From: Haematococcus lacustris
Taxonomy: Eukaryota; Chlorophyta; Chlorophyceae; Chlamydomonadales; Haematococcaceae
Assembly: GCA_030144725.1 (NCBI GenBank)
Contig: JASKMD010000013.1
Span: 310,001-374,000, forward strand
DNA: 64,000 bases
Direction: 5' to 3'
Shown here: in pieces, positions 12,211-25,059 of the stretch
Layout of the letters: the number at the start of each line of letters is the position of its first letter
Numbering within the stretch: position 1 is the first letter of the stretch
The notes under the pieces: model-generated
The model's database searches: none
What the model was told of the DNA's origin: nothing
Seen by the model: the letters and a program-made list of their open reading frames with translations, nothing else
Program-made: the position numbers and the translations under genes

Positions 12211-12516
12211 GGGGTAGCATAGATTGATAGCGCGGTATAGCCTCCAGAGGCTGACAGGGGTGCGACAGCGACACTGTACTGCTGCTGTCAGGCAGGTACC
12301 GGGGCATCGCTCGCTCGCTCGCCGCCGCCCAAGAATCGGAGGGTTGTGTGTCACACTCGCGGTCACACTGGTGCAGTCACGCTCCGACGCACAGCCATGT
12401 AGCGACACTGCAACACAGTTGTAGGGCACACGCAGACGGTCAACCGCATTGTTTCAGCGCTAACTTTCACGTCACAGCAGACTTACGGAGAACACCAGTT
12501 GCGTCACAGCAATGAC

Positions 12517-15500
12517 ATGGACGGACCATCTCTGGAAGACATCGGCGCAGCCCGGCGGCACGTTCAGATCGGCAAGGAGCAGCTGCTGCAGCGTTTAACC
12601 GGTGAGTGTTGTTGAAGCCTCGGCACACGTCAGCCCGCTCACGGGCTTGCTGTAATGTAGCAGCAACTACGAGGGGGAGGTAGAGGCGAAGAGCGATGCT
12701 GGCGAGTTTTGCGTGGCACCGGCACACTTGCACCGTTTGTTGACCTCGCAGCAGCATCGTGCACTCGCAGGTGGCAACAAAGAAGAGTCAGCCGCGCATG
12801 GCGGCAGCGGCGAGAACCCCGTCCAGCACGGACTAGCCGCGGCGGCAGGTCTGGCGCACTCGCTGCAGGCCAAGGTGAGAGTCACGCCTGACTGGGGTGC
12901 CCGGCCAAGGTTTCACCGCCGTGGCCACCTTTCCAGCTGCATGCCTAAGAGCTGCAGGACGGAAGACGCTGCGTGAGGCCCCCTGTGTCTCAGCCGGGGT
13001 CGCCCTCCTAGGTGCCGCTGACTGTGCTGTCGCCCACAGGCCTAGCACAGGTGGAGGGTGTAGTCTGCTGCCTGCCGCCTGCCTGGCTGGGACCCCCCCT
13101 GCCTGCCTGACCTGCCCTGCCTGGTCTGCTTGCCTGTGAAGGTGAAGGAGGCCACCCATGGTCACACGGCCGCCCCCACACCCCTGCCAGGGGCAACAGA
13201 GCAGCAGCTGACCCCCCCCGGCAACAACCCAGACGTCACAGAGGGTGAGGCAGGGAGGGGGGAAGAGGTGGGAGAGGGGGCTTGCTGTGGTGGGCTGTCA
13301 GGGGGGCCTTGCGCCTGGGTGAGGTGGTGTGTTTGGTGTCACCTGAGCAGTCTGACCAGCCTCCTGACCTTGCTGCTGCTGCTGCCCCATGGCCGCAGAG
13401 CCTGGCAGTTTGGCTGCTCATGACGTGCGCGCCCACAGCCCCATGGAGCTTCCCTCCCACCCCTCCCTCCTCCCCCCCGCCACTGCCACCAGCCTCACCC
13501 TCCCCTCCACCCCTCCCGCCTCCCGCCTCCCGCCTGCCAACGACCCCTTCGCCGCCCCCCTGGCTGCCCTGGACAATGCCAGCGGCCTGATGGCGGAGGA
13601 GGTGCTGGCCGCAGGGCCGGGGGAGGCGCCCCCCCACCGCTGCCCCAGCGGGGTCATCGTGTGCAGCGGCTTCCCCGGTGCCTCACCCAGCGGCGCTGCA
13701 GGTGAGGGGGGAAGGGGTGGAGGAGTGCAGGAGGGGTAAGAGGGGGAGTGTGGTAGCTGAGAGGTAGGGGGTGGTGGGAAGGAGGGGAAGGGGGTGAGCC
13801 GGGGAAGGATGTGGCTGATGTGATGAGGGGGGGGGGAAGGGGGAAGGGGGATGGAGAGTGAACGTCCTGGGTGTGGTGGTGGGGGTGGACATGGTTGCCC
13901 TGATCTGTTCCTTGGCTGCCGCTGCATGAGGCAGAGGGGGACTCCCTGCACCTCACCCCCCACCTGGTGCCCCCCTGCCTGCCCCCTGCCCCTGCAGGCC
14001 TGGCACGCACCGCCACCCCTGCCATGCCGGACATGCTGCCAGGCGGCTGCGGTGGGGGGGCCCGGGGCCGCGGCTCTGCCCCCTCCCCTCATGGCCACAG
14101 CACCCTGCTGCTGCACAGCACTGGGGGGGGTCAGGCAGGGGCCGGCCTACCCCCCATGGGCTCGCCCTCCATGCTCATCTTCTCACCCTCCAGCAGCGGC
14201 CAGAACGGCATGAGTGAGTGGAGGTAGCATGGGCCATGCCATGCCATGCCACTCCTCCAGCTGGCTGAAGCGCCTCAAATCCCCTTCAGTGCAGCTGCCA
14301 TTGAAAAGAAACTGTCGCTCGGGTGCCAACCTGCTCAAGTGCTGTTGTGTGATTTGCCACCCACCTAGGAGGTCTGTCCTGTATCCTGTGCTGGCCACCA
14401 GATCCCCTTCCAATCCCCTTCAGTGCAGCTGCCGCTTTGCTGGCCACCAAGGTCCCCCACCGCGTCCCTGCCTGCTGAGAGGCCTGATGCCCTGAAGAAA
14501 AGCTGACCTAACTGCTCCCCCTCACACCTTTCACACCCCTTACCCCTCCACACCCCTCCACACCCCTTGCCCCCACTTCTCACCTCTCCACACCTTTTCT
14601 GCAGGAGGTGACACCAGTGGTGTGATGCACAGCACTCACACTTTGGTGGGGCGCCTGCTGGGCGGCTTCTGCGCAGCTGCGGGGGGTCTGCCGGCCGTGA
14701 CTGAGGAGGGGACCCAGCCCGCTAGGTGAGGGGGGGGGGGGCTGCTGTGGGTGACGTGAGGTGTGAGGGGGGGGGGAGGGGCTGTAGGTGAGGTGCGGGG
14801 GGCAAGGTGCTGAGGTGGCTGTTGTTGTGGTGGGAGGGTGAGGCGGTGTGCAGCAGAGTAAGGAGGGGAGGGGAGGGGAGGGGAGGGGGGTGGGAGGGGT
14901 AGGATTCAGGCATGGCACCGGCAGCTGCTACTGCTGCTGCTGGCCAGGTTGGTAGGGTGGATGGGGCTGGGGCGTGGGAGCAAGTGAGGGTGGGAGGGTG
15001 GTGAGGGGGGAGGGAGGGATGGGTGTGATGAGATCAAGTTACAGGCAGGTAGGTGGTGATGGGTGGTGTTGCTCACCCGCTGCTGTCGTGTGCATGGTGC
15101 ATACAGGGACGACACAGCTGGCGAGGTGCGAGCTGCAGCCCAACCCTTCCTGACGCACTTTGACCAAGATGTAGCGGGTGAGTGGGGGCGGTCAGCTGCC
15201 CAGCAGCCATTGAGCACTGCGCCTTGATGTGGCTGTGTGTACACAGCAAGGCAGTGTGGCAGTATGCCCACCAGTAAGTGCTCTCAGGGTCAGGAGGACA
15301 GGCTAGAGCTGAACAACCCTCCCCCAACCACCCAAAGGCTGACATCTAAATGTTTTCGAGGAAGGGACGGCGGGCTAAACTGCCTAGGCTTACAAACTCA
15401 CACTTCTCATAACCTGGCTTCAATGTGAGGATGCGAGGAGTGGTGATGTGTCAAAGTGTGTCAAAGTGTGGTCAAGTGCCTACGCTGAGACAAAGCCAGC

Positions 15501-17049
15501 TGCTGCCAGCAGAGCAGTAGCGGGCAATGCAGGTCAGGGGGGGCTGGACTGACCCGACATCTCGGTGCCACCACACCCCTCCATGCCGCGCCCCTGCCCA
15601 CCCCTGCCTGCGCGCAGACAAGCTCCGCTGCACCACCTCCACCTCAGACCGCTCCTGGACAGACCGCTTGCTGGCAGCAGTGATGCCCACTGCTAGGGCT
15701 GTGGGTACGGCTGCAGGTGGGGCCTCCCTCCCCCTCCACACGCTCCCTCCCCCCTCAGCCTGGGAACGCCGCCCAAGCTAGGCCAGGCTAGGCTAGGCAG
15801 GCCATCTCAGCATGCACTTACGCAGGGGTGCAGGGTTTTGCTTGGGTGCATGGGGCATGGGGCATGCATGGGTGCATGGGGCATGGGGCTAGCTTCATGT
15901 CCATGTGCTCTGTGTTCTGTTCTTGTGTGCCAACCACATGGGCAAAACACGCGACAGCGGCAGCATCCACCATGCAGCCATACATGCATTCCAATACCCT
16001 CCACTGCTCCTCGCCCCTCCCCTGACCTCCCCTCCCCCCTGCTGCTGCTGCAGGCACGCCTACAGGGACTGACGGCAGCCAAAAGACCCCCACCATGGAC
16101 TTTGGCGACAACACGTCCGGCAGGCCCGGCGTGAAGGAGGGGGCGGGCAGTGCGGACGTGCACAACATGCATGGCCCGGGGGGGGCGGCTGCACCCGTGG
16201 TGGGTGCCTGGCTGCTGCTGGCCACCAGGCCTGGGGTGGCCTGTCCTGTCATGAGAGGCTGAAGTTCAGCCCTGTAGGCCCTGTCACCTGAGGCCCTGTC
16301 AGCTGATCAGATGCAAGCAGAGGTGTCAGTTGGTCGCATCGTGACTCAGCACTCAGACTCAGACTCGGATCCACCGCATCGCGGCTCCAGCATAGTCCTC
16401 CCTGTCGGGAGGGCTGTCCTGTCCTGCCCTGCCCTGACTTGGTCGCATCGTGACTCAGCACACCCCTCCCTATTGAGAGGGGTGGCCTGGCCTGCCGTGA
16501 GAGGCTGAGGTTCAGTCTCAGTGTATGCCCTGTAAGCTGAACTGAGGGTTAGGTGTGGTCAGATGCAGCCAGCGGTGTGAAATGGCAGCATCCTGACTCC
16601 AGCATACTCCTCCCTATTGGGAGGGTTGCCCAGGCTTAGTCTGCCCTGCCCTGCCCTGCTCTGACCTGACCTGACTTAGTCTGACATGGCACTGCCAGAC
16701 ACCCGCACTGCCACTGATAGCACATCGCACTTAGCCTGTTGACGGGCTGGCCTGGCCTGATCAAAGTTGGCCCTGGGCAGGTTGGGCAGGCTGGCTGAGT
16801 GGAGCGACTGCCTGCGGCCTGTGTTGTGCTGCAGGCGCACCCCAAGCGCGCCCACACTCAGGACGAGGAGCCACTGGGCAAGGACTCCACGCCTGAGCGC
16901 TACCTGGTCAACCAGCTGCGCAGCACTGTGCTGGGTCAGTGGGGATCCAGTCAGGGGTGGGGAGAAGTTGAAGGTGGGGGAGGGGAGGGGGGTGGGGGAT
17001 GGCTGGTGAGCCATTTGTGTTGTATTGAGTGGCCAGGATTCTTCAATGC

Positions 17050-17085
<36 letters not shown>

Positions 17086-17890
17086 TTCGCTGCTTCTGCC
17101 TTTGCCCTTGCTGCTGCTGCTGCTGCTGCCGCTGCTGCTGCTGCTGCTGCGGAGGTCAGTGATGTTGAAGGTGCGGGTGCAGGTGATGCACAGCGGCTGC
17201 TGTTGTTGCTGCTGCAGGAGGGCCTGAGGCTGCCGGCATCAAGCGCAGCGGAGTGGATGCGCCGGGGGGATATGAGGCCGCGTATGGGGACCTAGGTCAT
17301 GCTGCAGCTGAGAAGACACAGGTCAGCAGGGCCAGGGGAAGCTCAGCAGGGTCAGGGGGGAGGGAGGTGGTGAGCCTATGCTTAAACGTGCTGAACCAGG
17401 AATTGAACCCTGGTGCTGCAGCTTGCCTAGTCGCCTCCTCTTCCTGGCCACCTTGATGGTGTGTATGTGGTTGCCTCAGTGGTGACCCGCCTGCCAGCCT
17501 GCCTGAACTGAGTGTGGCTCTGTGGCTGCAGCTGTGGTGTGTGGGCCTAGTCCCTCCCTCACCCTCACCCTCACCCTCACCCTCCCCCCCACCCCCAAGG
17601 GGTGTGACCTCAGCCGTGACCACTGTCCCGAGAGGGTGGGGTGGGGGTTGACGGTCCTAGCAGTGGTGTGCTGGCTGCTGGCCACCACCTGTCCTTCAGC
17701 CTCTCAGCCAGTGGGGAGGAGGTTTGTTGGAAGGGGTGATGCGTGCTTGTTTGGCATGCCTGACCACCTACCCTGGATGATCTAGGATGACCTCTGAAAG
17801 CCCTGCTTTTCCCTGCTTGGCTTGCAACTCACCCACATGACTTAGTTTCGGTGATTGATATGCGCTGTTGTGTTTGGCATCAGTCCTGGG

Positions 17891-17925
<35 letters not shown>

Positions 17926-20900
17926 CCGTGCAGGCTGCTGTGGAGGGGCTGCCTGACACCGTGACCCGGGTAGGGCAGAGTGTGGGGGGCGTGGTGGAGC
18001 ATGTGGCGGGGGTGGTCAGTGGAGTTGTGGCTGACTTGCCAAGCCGTGTTACAGGTGAGGGTAGAGGGAGATGGGAGGGAAGGGGTGGGTGGTGGGGTTA
18101 TTTGATTATGGGAGGACTGTGTTCAGGGTGAGAGCCATGGTGCTAAAGTAAGGTGGGTTCTGTCAGCAGCTGGGGTCATGAATGAGGGAGGTAAGGGAAG
18201 TTTGGTGTTTCGTGAGCAAAGGAAGAAAGAAAAGGCTATGGCTGCCGCTGGTGCTGGTGCTGCTGCTGCTGACCTTGTGGTGGTGTTGGTGACGCGGCCG
18301 CAGGGAATGAGGGTGAGAGCGCCACTAGCGCTGTCGACACTCGGGCAGGGACTGAGATGAGTGACGTGCGCCAAGCGCGGCTGGACAACTGGGTCCAGGT
18401 GAGGGGCTGTGGCTGCGGCTGTGGAGGTCGAACAGCACATAGGTGTGACCAAAAAGGGCACATGGTGTGATGGGTGGTGGTGGGTGGCTCTGTTGTGAGG
18501 GGAGGTTGGTATTGCGTGTGAGTGAGAGTGATGTGATGTGATGTGGTGGGTGTGGTGTGGTGCAGGAGCCTGAGCCGGCCCGCAAGCGTGACACCCTGGT
18601 GGACAAGCTGCTCTACCCCTTCAGCAAGGACGCGGGCGACCCCAGCAACGCGCAGCGCCTCGCAGAGTCCTACTTTGACTACGTGGAGGAGAAGGCTGAG
18701 CAGGCCAAGGTGAGGGGGTGGGAAGGGGCAGGGAGGGAAGGGGTAGGGAGGCAAGGGGTGAAGGGTGGAAAGAGACGGGACGGAGGGGACGGAGGGGGAA
18801 GGGGTGGAAGGTGGTTCAAGGGAAGGTGAGGGAAGGAATGGTGAGAGGAAGGAAAGTTGGGGTCAAACAGGGGTGTAAGAGGGAGGAGATGTTCGCCAGG
18901 TTGCACCAAGCCCGCTGTTGCCCCTCTGCTCCCGCAGGCGAATGCCCCCCACCCCCATGATGCTGCCCCTAGCAGCAGCAGCAGTGAGGCTGCCCCTGGC
19001 CAGCTGTCTACCTCGGAGCGGGCTTACCTTGCAGCTGACCCCGCCTCCATAGAGGGTGACCACGCCCAGCCAGGCCACGGTGACAAGGCCGGTCTAGGCG
19101 GCCTCCTCTCCTCCGCCATGCATGCTGCCAAGGACCTGGGTCGCCAGATTGCTCACTCCGGCCAACAGGCTGCTGATGTCGCGGGTGACAAGGCTGGGCA
19201 GGCTGCTGACGCGGCCCGGGAGGCAGTGGGGCAGGCGGGTGACAGGGTGAAGCAGGCGGGGGATGAGGTGACGCAGCGCACGAACAAGGCGGTGGAGGAT
19301 ACGCGAGGGGCGGTGGAGGATGTGACCAGCAAGGGTGAGGCATGGTAGTGAGGGGTGGGGTGGGGAGGGATGGGGTATGGAAGTTTGTTATGAGGATAAT
19401 TCAAATGCGTATGTGTGGGGGAGGGGGTGTGGGTGGGCATACCTTGGTGCATCCCGTGTGGTTGGGGTTGGGAGTAGTGCCTGGGGTTGCCAGGTAGGGG
19501 GGTGTGTAAGTCGGCTGGTCCCTCGCCTAGTGTGTCCTCGCTCCTTCCTTAGCCTCCCCTTCAGCTATTGCAGGCTTGCTCCCTTATTGCCTTTATCATC
19601 ACTACCCCCTGCCCATGCCCATGCATTCCTCTACTCCCCGAACATCCACACCCACCTCCCTTGGTTGTGTGCCTGCACTTGCAGACTTGCACCGGCCTGT
19701 TGGTCAGCCCTGCACTGAGGCCGAGGCCCAAAGCTCAATGCAGAACAGGATTGACACTGCCGCCGACACTGTCTCCGGCACCATGCGCGTGGCCGGCAAG
19801 GTCGTCAGCGATGCTGTCACCCAGGCCTCGACCGACCCTGATGCTCCGCCGCCACGCACGGAAGCAGAGGCTCAGACGTCAGTGAAGAATGCAGCGGACA
19901 ACACGGTGGATACTTTGAGTGGCACGCTGGATGTGGCTGCCAAGGTGGTGGGCGATGTGGTCAGCAGCGGTGTGGACGCGGTGGCAGAGCCGGTCAACCA
20001 TGCCGCTCGTGACGTGAAGGATGTTGCAAACTCAACTGGCGAGCGCGTGCATGATGAATTCAACAAGGCGGATGCGCGTGTGAAGGAGCAGCTGGAACGG
20101 GAGCATGCCAGCGACCAGCAGGGTGGGGTTGCGCCTCGTCGGGGGGGTCTCCTGAACGCCCTGCTGGGCCGTGGCCAGGACGCGGCAGATCGCGTCACGG
20201 ACTCCTCCCGCGACGCTGCGGACCGCATGTCGCATGCGGCCCGCAGCACAGCAGACGCAGGCCGCGAAGCAGGCGACCGTGCCAGGGACGCGGCCCATGA
20301 CGCCGGCGACCATGCGCATGCCGCCGTGGACAGCTCGGGGGCGGCGCTGCAGGAGGGGGGTCGCAGCCTGGTGCAGGGCATCCAGGATGTGGCTGGCAGG
20401 ATGCGGGATGCAGTGATGGGGGAGTCGCGGGAGGGTGTTCGGCGGGATGAGCGAAGCGCTGGGCAGCAAATCGGGGACGCTGCACGGGATGTAGCAGATC
20501 GCAGTCGCGATGCAGCGCATGATGCGGGTCATCGCACCGCTGACTCCGTGCGCCACACTGGTCACTCTGTTGCTGACTCGGGCCGCGACAGCAGCAACAC
20601 CGCAGCAGACAATGCGCAATCGGGGGGCAGCAAGCTGGGGGATGCGGTGCACAACATCGGGGACAGGTTGGCGCGGGCGGTGCAGCCTGAGCAGCCAGGG
20701 TATGGGGCGGAAACACGTCAGAAGATGGCTGACAGCACCCGGGACAACAGCAACCGTGCTGCCGACTCCATTGCTGACACAGGTGCCCGTGCAGCAGACA
20801 CCGTTCGTGGCAAGGGGCATGATGTTGGTGACAGCTTCCAGCACCAGGCTGACCGTGCAGCTGACGCTTTGGACCGCACCGCAGACACAGTCGTGCATGG

Positions 20901-21561
20901 TAGTAGGCGTGATGGCCACAGCGACTCCCCGCGGCCTCATCCACCAGCAGCGCCAATGAACATCATCGACAGTGCAGCCCTGGCCACTGGCAATGCGGTG
21001 GAGGGGTTGATCAGCGCAGTGGGTGGTATCTTCTCCCACAGCAGCAGCCCAGTCACTCGCAACACCCTCCAGCACACTCCCCCAGGCCCAGAGCCCAGCC
21101 ATGGGCATGCTGACCGGAACGTGACCCTGGATTCCGTCGCCCGCCCCGCGCCCTTCACCCCGCCCACGGCTGATGCTTCTGCGGCCGACGTGCAAGCCAT
21201 GGCTGCGGCTACGGCGCGCGACCCGGAGACTGGTGAGAGTCATGCTGGGCAGGATATTCGCCGTGCAGCGGACGCGTCTGCCGGACTTGCTGGCCGCGTG
21301 GTCGGCACCCTTGCTGCGTTGTTCAGCCCTGGTGGCGGCGCAGCAGATGACGACGTGATGCGCAAGGATGTCGGGTATGGTCGTGAGGACCGGGCAGGGA
21401 TGGAGCCTGCGGGCGATGGTGTGGTTATGAAGGACCACGGGGGATATGGGCGGGGAGTCGAGGAGGTGAGCCACCAGCTGCCACCGCCCCCCGACATCCC
21501 AGTGATGCCCTACACCAGCACTGAGGAGTTGTTGAAGGCACGTGCGGAGGGAAAGGCGTGA
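12517..21561 (+). CDS. Large LEA-like amphipathic repeat protein (16 exons)
   Basis: Sixteen exons join in one frame with GT–AG introns: 12517-12601, 12771-12874, 13142-13244, 13399-13701, 13998-14213, 14605-14725, 15107-15177, 15618-15716, 16054-16199, 16835-16934, 17218-17321, 17934-18054, 18304-18398, 18566-18709, 18938-19334 and 19685-21561. The protein has 1,361 residues. The N-terminal half is low-complexity Pro/Ser/Ala with islands such as RSWTDRLLAAVMP. The middle has amphipathic segments (VEGLPDTVTRVGQSVGGVV; KRDTLVDKLLYPFSKDAGD). From about residue 780 to 1150 it carries degenerate 11-residue repeats (RDAADRMSHAARSTADAGRE, RDAAHDAGDHAHAAV), as in group-3/LEA_4 proteins. Such repeats are disordered in water and fold into helices on drying or on membranes. 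No signal peptide or membrane anchor is obvious. An overlapping out-of-frame ATG lies 5 bases upstream. A stress or lipid-surface role is inference. Confidence 0.8.
17390..17455 (-). repeat. Possible tRNA-derived sequence
   Basis: Minus strand, inside intron 11 of the LEA-like gene. It has an A-box-like TGGCCAGGAAGAGG (one mismatch to consensus), a B-box-like GGTTCAATTCC and a self-complementary CCAGG/CCTGG around the latter. A–B spacing is slightly short. This may be a decayed SINE or chance. Confidence 0.25.
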
Positions 21562-21754
21562 AGCAGTGACATGATGGATGGTTGTGGAGTGTTTAAACAT
21601 GCAGTGTTGCTTCTGGCAGTCTGTTGAAACGAAATATGTCGGTTGTGTTGCAACATTGCGGTATGATGTGAAAGGTGAGGTGAGTTTGAACACACTGCAA
21701 AAGTTACAAACATAGTAACCGTAGGACATAGGCCATGCATACATCTCATCTTCA

Positions 21755-21759
21755 TGTAA
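21755..21759 (+). terminator. Candidate poly(A) signal TGTAA
   Basis: TGTAA, the usual green-algal polyadenylation signal, occurs 194 bases after the stop codon of the LEA-like gene, a plausible 3' UTR length. Confidence 0.45.
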
Positions 21760-22089
21760 GTCGGCGATGACAATGGGATTCAAAGCGATGGGCTAGGGCT
21801 TTGGACATGTCAAAACAATGGTGGAAGGTAGGCGTTACAATTCAAACTGAGCTATGAGCGTGGGTAAAAGGAAATGATAGGGAGATGTGCAAGGGCAACA
21901 AGTGCAATGGGCTTGGGTTGGAGTTAAGATAGGTGAGGGTAGAGGTGGAAAGAAGGTGGGGAAGGATAAAGGAGGGGCTGCGTTACTCTACTGGTTGCAA
22001 ACGCATTTGTGACTATGACCCAGAATAATGCTTCCTTGATATTAACCCTAAACTGTTCCCTTCACAGCCTCTACGCTAGACCAGACCAG

Positions 22090-24300
22090 GTTAATTGCAG
22101 TGCATGCAGGCCAGGCAAATAGAACTCATTCAACTTGGAACAGATTGTGGGTAATCTCACTCAATTACTTGAAACAAAATTGAAGCGTTGTTGGTCGCGC
22201 CCTTGATGAATGCAAATCCTACACCGGTGGCACTCTTTCCCCCTAGACCACTGGGCACATCATCAAAAGCAACAGCTTAATGCTGTGTAAGGCTAACGGC
22301 CTGTGTAAACTACCAGGGCCTATGCGTTATTGCGGGCCCGGCCATCAATGCCCCGCCGGTACTATGCAACTTGGTGCGGCCTCTGCCTGACCTTGGGCAG
22401 CCGGTCATTGACCCGCTTGTAGCCCTGCTGGTACTCCTTGCCAACGGCGTGGCGGGGCGTGGCGTGGCGTGGCGTGGCGTGGCGTGGCGGGGCGGGGCGG
22501 GGCGGGGCGGGGCGGGGCGGGGCGGGGCGGGGCGGGGCGGGGCGGGGCGGGGCGGGGCGGGGCGGGGCGGGGCGGGGCGGGGCGGGGCGGGGCGGGGCGG
22601 GGCGGGGCGGGGCGGGGCGGGGCGGGGCGGGGCGGGGCGGGGCGGGGCGGGGCGGGGCGGGGCGGGGCGGGGCGGGGCGGGGCGGGGCGGGGCGGGGCGG
22701 GGCGGGGCGGGGCGGGGCGGGGCGGGGCGGGGCGGGGCGGGGCGGGGCGGGGCGGGGCGGGGCGGGGCGGGGCGGGGCGGGGCGGGGCGGGGCGGGGCGG
22801 GGCGGGGCGGGGCGGGGCGGGGCGGGGCGGGGCGGGGCGGGGCGGGGCGGGGCGGGGCGGGGCGGGGCGGGGCGGGGCGGGGCGGGGCGGGGCGGGGCGG
22901 GGCGGGGCGGGGCGGGGCGGGGCGGGGCGGGGCGGGGCGGGGCGGGGCGGGGCGGGGCGGGGCGGGGCGGGGCGGGGCGGGGCGGGGCGGGGCGGGGCGG
23001 GGCGGGGCGGGGCGGGGCGGGGCGGGGCGGGGCGGGGCGGGGCGGGGCGGGGCGGGGCGGGGCGGGGCGGGGCGGGGCGGGGCGGGGCGGGGCGGGGCGG
23101 GGCGGGGCGGGGCGGGGCGGGGCGGGGCGGGGCGGGGCGGGGCGGGGCGGGGCGGGGCGGGGCGGGGCGGGGCGGGGCGGGGCGGGGCGGGGCGGGGCGG
23201 GGCGGGGCGGGGCGGGGCGGGGCGGGGCGGGGCGGGGCGGGGCGGGGCGGGGCGGGGCGGGGCGGGGCGGGGCGGGGCGGGGCGGGGCGGGGCGGGGCGG
23301 GGCGGGGCGGGGCGGGGCGGGGCGGGGCGGGGCGGGGCGGGGCGGGGCGGGGCGGGGCGGGGCGGGGCGGGGCGGGGCGGGGCGGGGCGGGGCGGGGCGG
23401 GGCGGGGCGGGGCGGGGCGGGGCGGGGCGGGGCGGGGCGGGGCGGGGCGGGGCGGGGCGGGGCGGGGCGGGGCGGGGCGGGGCGGGGCGGGGCGGGGCGG
23501 GGCGGGGCGGGGCGGGGCGGGGCGGGGCGGGGCGGGGCGGGGCGGGGCGGGGCGGGGCGGGGCGGGGCGGGGCGGGGCGGGGCGGGGCGGGGCGGGGCGG
23601 GGCGGGGCGGGGCGGGGCGGGGCGGGGCGGGGCGGGGCGGGGCGGGGCGGGGCGGGGCGGGGCGGGGCGGGGCGGGGCGGGGCGGGGCGGGGCGGGGCGG
23701 GGCGGGGCGGGGCGGGGCGGGGCGGGGCGGGGCGGGGCGGGGCGGGGCGGGGCGGGGCGGGGCGGGGCGGGGCGGGGCGGGGCGGGGCGGGGCGGGGCGG
23801 GGCGGGGCGGGGCGGGGCGGGGCGGGGCGGGGCGGGGCGGGGCGGGGCGGGGCGGGGCGGGGCGGGGCGGGGCGGGGCGGGGCGGGGCGGGGCGGGGCGG
23901 GGCGGGGCGGGGCGGGGCGGGGCGGGGCGGGGCGGGGCGGGGCGGGGCGGGGCGGGGCGGGGCGGGGCGGGGCGGGGCGGGGCGGGGCGGGGCGGGGCGG
24001 GGCGGGGCGGGGCGGGGCGGGGCGGGGCGGGGCGGGGCGGGGCGGGGCGGGGCGGGGCGGGGCGGGGCGGGGCGGGGCGGGGCGGGGCGGGGCGGGGCGG
24101 GGCGGGGCGGGGCGGGGCGGGGCGGGGCGGGGCGGGGCGGGGCGGGGCGGGGCGGGGCGGGGCGGGGCGGGGCGGGGCGGGGCGGGGCGGGGCGGGGCGG
24201 GGCGGGGCGGGGCGGGGCGAGGGTCAGGGCGGCAGGGAGGGGGTGAGGGTTAGGGTGAGGGTCAGGTATCGGGTCATACTTCCTTGCGGAAGCCCTCCCT
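22090..24300 (-). mobile_element. Fanzor family-C remnant expanded by a (GGGGC)n array
   Basis: Read on the minus strand, 22460-22350 encodes the family-C C-terminus (KEYQQGYKRVNDRLPKVRQR). It is followed at about 22345-22090 by the family-C 3' non-coding block (for example TGCCCAGTGGTCTAGG and GAGTGAGATTACCCACAA, both shared with the copy at 56.7-56.9 kb). Upstream on the minus strand the ORF stops at the 1.7-kb GGGGC array. Beyond the array, 24300-24225 resembles the end of the upstream exon and the start of the intron in the 40-kb copy (AAGTATGACCC followed by CCT/CAC-rich sequence). RuvC motifs are absent. The array appears to have replaced most of the coding sequence. Confidence 0.65.
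22447..24219. repeat. (GGGGC)n pentanucleotide array, about 1.7 kb
   Basis: The array starts with about six GTGGC/GGGGC variant units and then runs without visible interruption for roughly 345 perfect GGGGC units. The plus strand meets the pattern expected of G-quadruplex-forming DNA. Translation in any frame gives only GAGRG- or PAPPR-type repeats, which are not evidence of a protein. Confidence 0.97.
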
Positions 24301-24458
24301 ATTTTCATGAAGATTACCAACCCCATGTTGGGACATCCTGACAGGGAGGGATTTTGACTCCTATTTTTAGCCAAGGAGTGGCACGGGGAATGGGAGTGAA
24401 CTAAGCAAGGTAATCTGCAGTACCAAGCTCAGTTATGAATGGGTGAGGCAGAGTGCAG

Positions 24459-24560
24459 GGTACTCTGCAGCCCGGTGCAGCCTTTGCCTGTCCTTGGCCA
24501 GCCGGTCATTGACCCGCATGTAGCCCTGCTGGTTCTCGTTGCCCTGGGTCTCATTGCTCA
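24459..24560 (-). mobile_element. Short Fanzor family-C C-terminal fragment
   Basis: About 90 bases match the C-terminal coding end of family C (complement of CTCTGCAGCCCGGTGCAGCC, then GCCGGTCATTGACCCGC). Several substitutions are present and there is no 3' block. It lies about 160 bases beyond the remnant at 22.1-24.3 kb, so it may be a tandem or rearranged part of the same insertion. Confidence 0.6.
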
Positions 24561-25059
24561 TTGTTTCAGGACCGGAGCTGAAATTGGCGACAAGGCAGTT
24601 CCTGAGGACAAGGTTAGTTACTGAGGAATCGGCCGTCCGATCCTGGAATGCGATTGGGTATGCTCCTCGTACTGCTCAGCTTCCATTCCTTTAATGCCCT
24701 ACTCCTTCAGCTCTGGTGCCCTACATGTATTGCGCTACTTGCCTTACATATACTATTAACACTTGACTTCTCACTCAACGATGAACAATCCCCACTGATC
24801 TACACTTACAGGTATGCCGTTCCTTTCCACTGCCCTACTTGCATTGCCCTGTCGCCACAACCATTCAGCTCACAGACATTCACTAGGCCAAACACATACT
24901 AACAGCGTGGTCTACACCAGAAGCCCAATGCCGAACACCCTTGCATGGTCATTTGCAACGAGCCCAATGCAGCCTCAATCACGAAATGCAGTGTGATGGC
25001 TATCTGCATGTGACAAACGAGGCATAGGGCAGGCGGCTATAGCTAGACAGGGCAGTTGA
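24561..25059. other. Intergenic, no gene recognised
   Basis: About 500 bases with lower GC than the surroundings and short C/T-rich stretches such as TGCCCTACTTGCATTGCCCTG repeated imperfectly. It probably includes the 3' UTR of the minus-strand gene ending at 25060. Confidence 0.4.

Noticed and set aside
22371..24374. Open frames of about 600 residues (GAGRG or PAPPR repeats) across both GGGGC arrays
   Set aside because: A pentanucleotide array without stop triplets is open in every frame. The frames only extend into Fanzor-tail DNA and give no independent protein.
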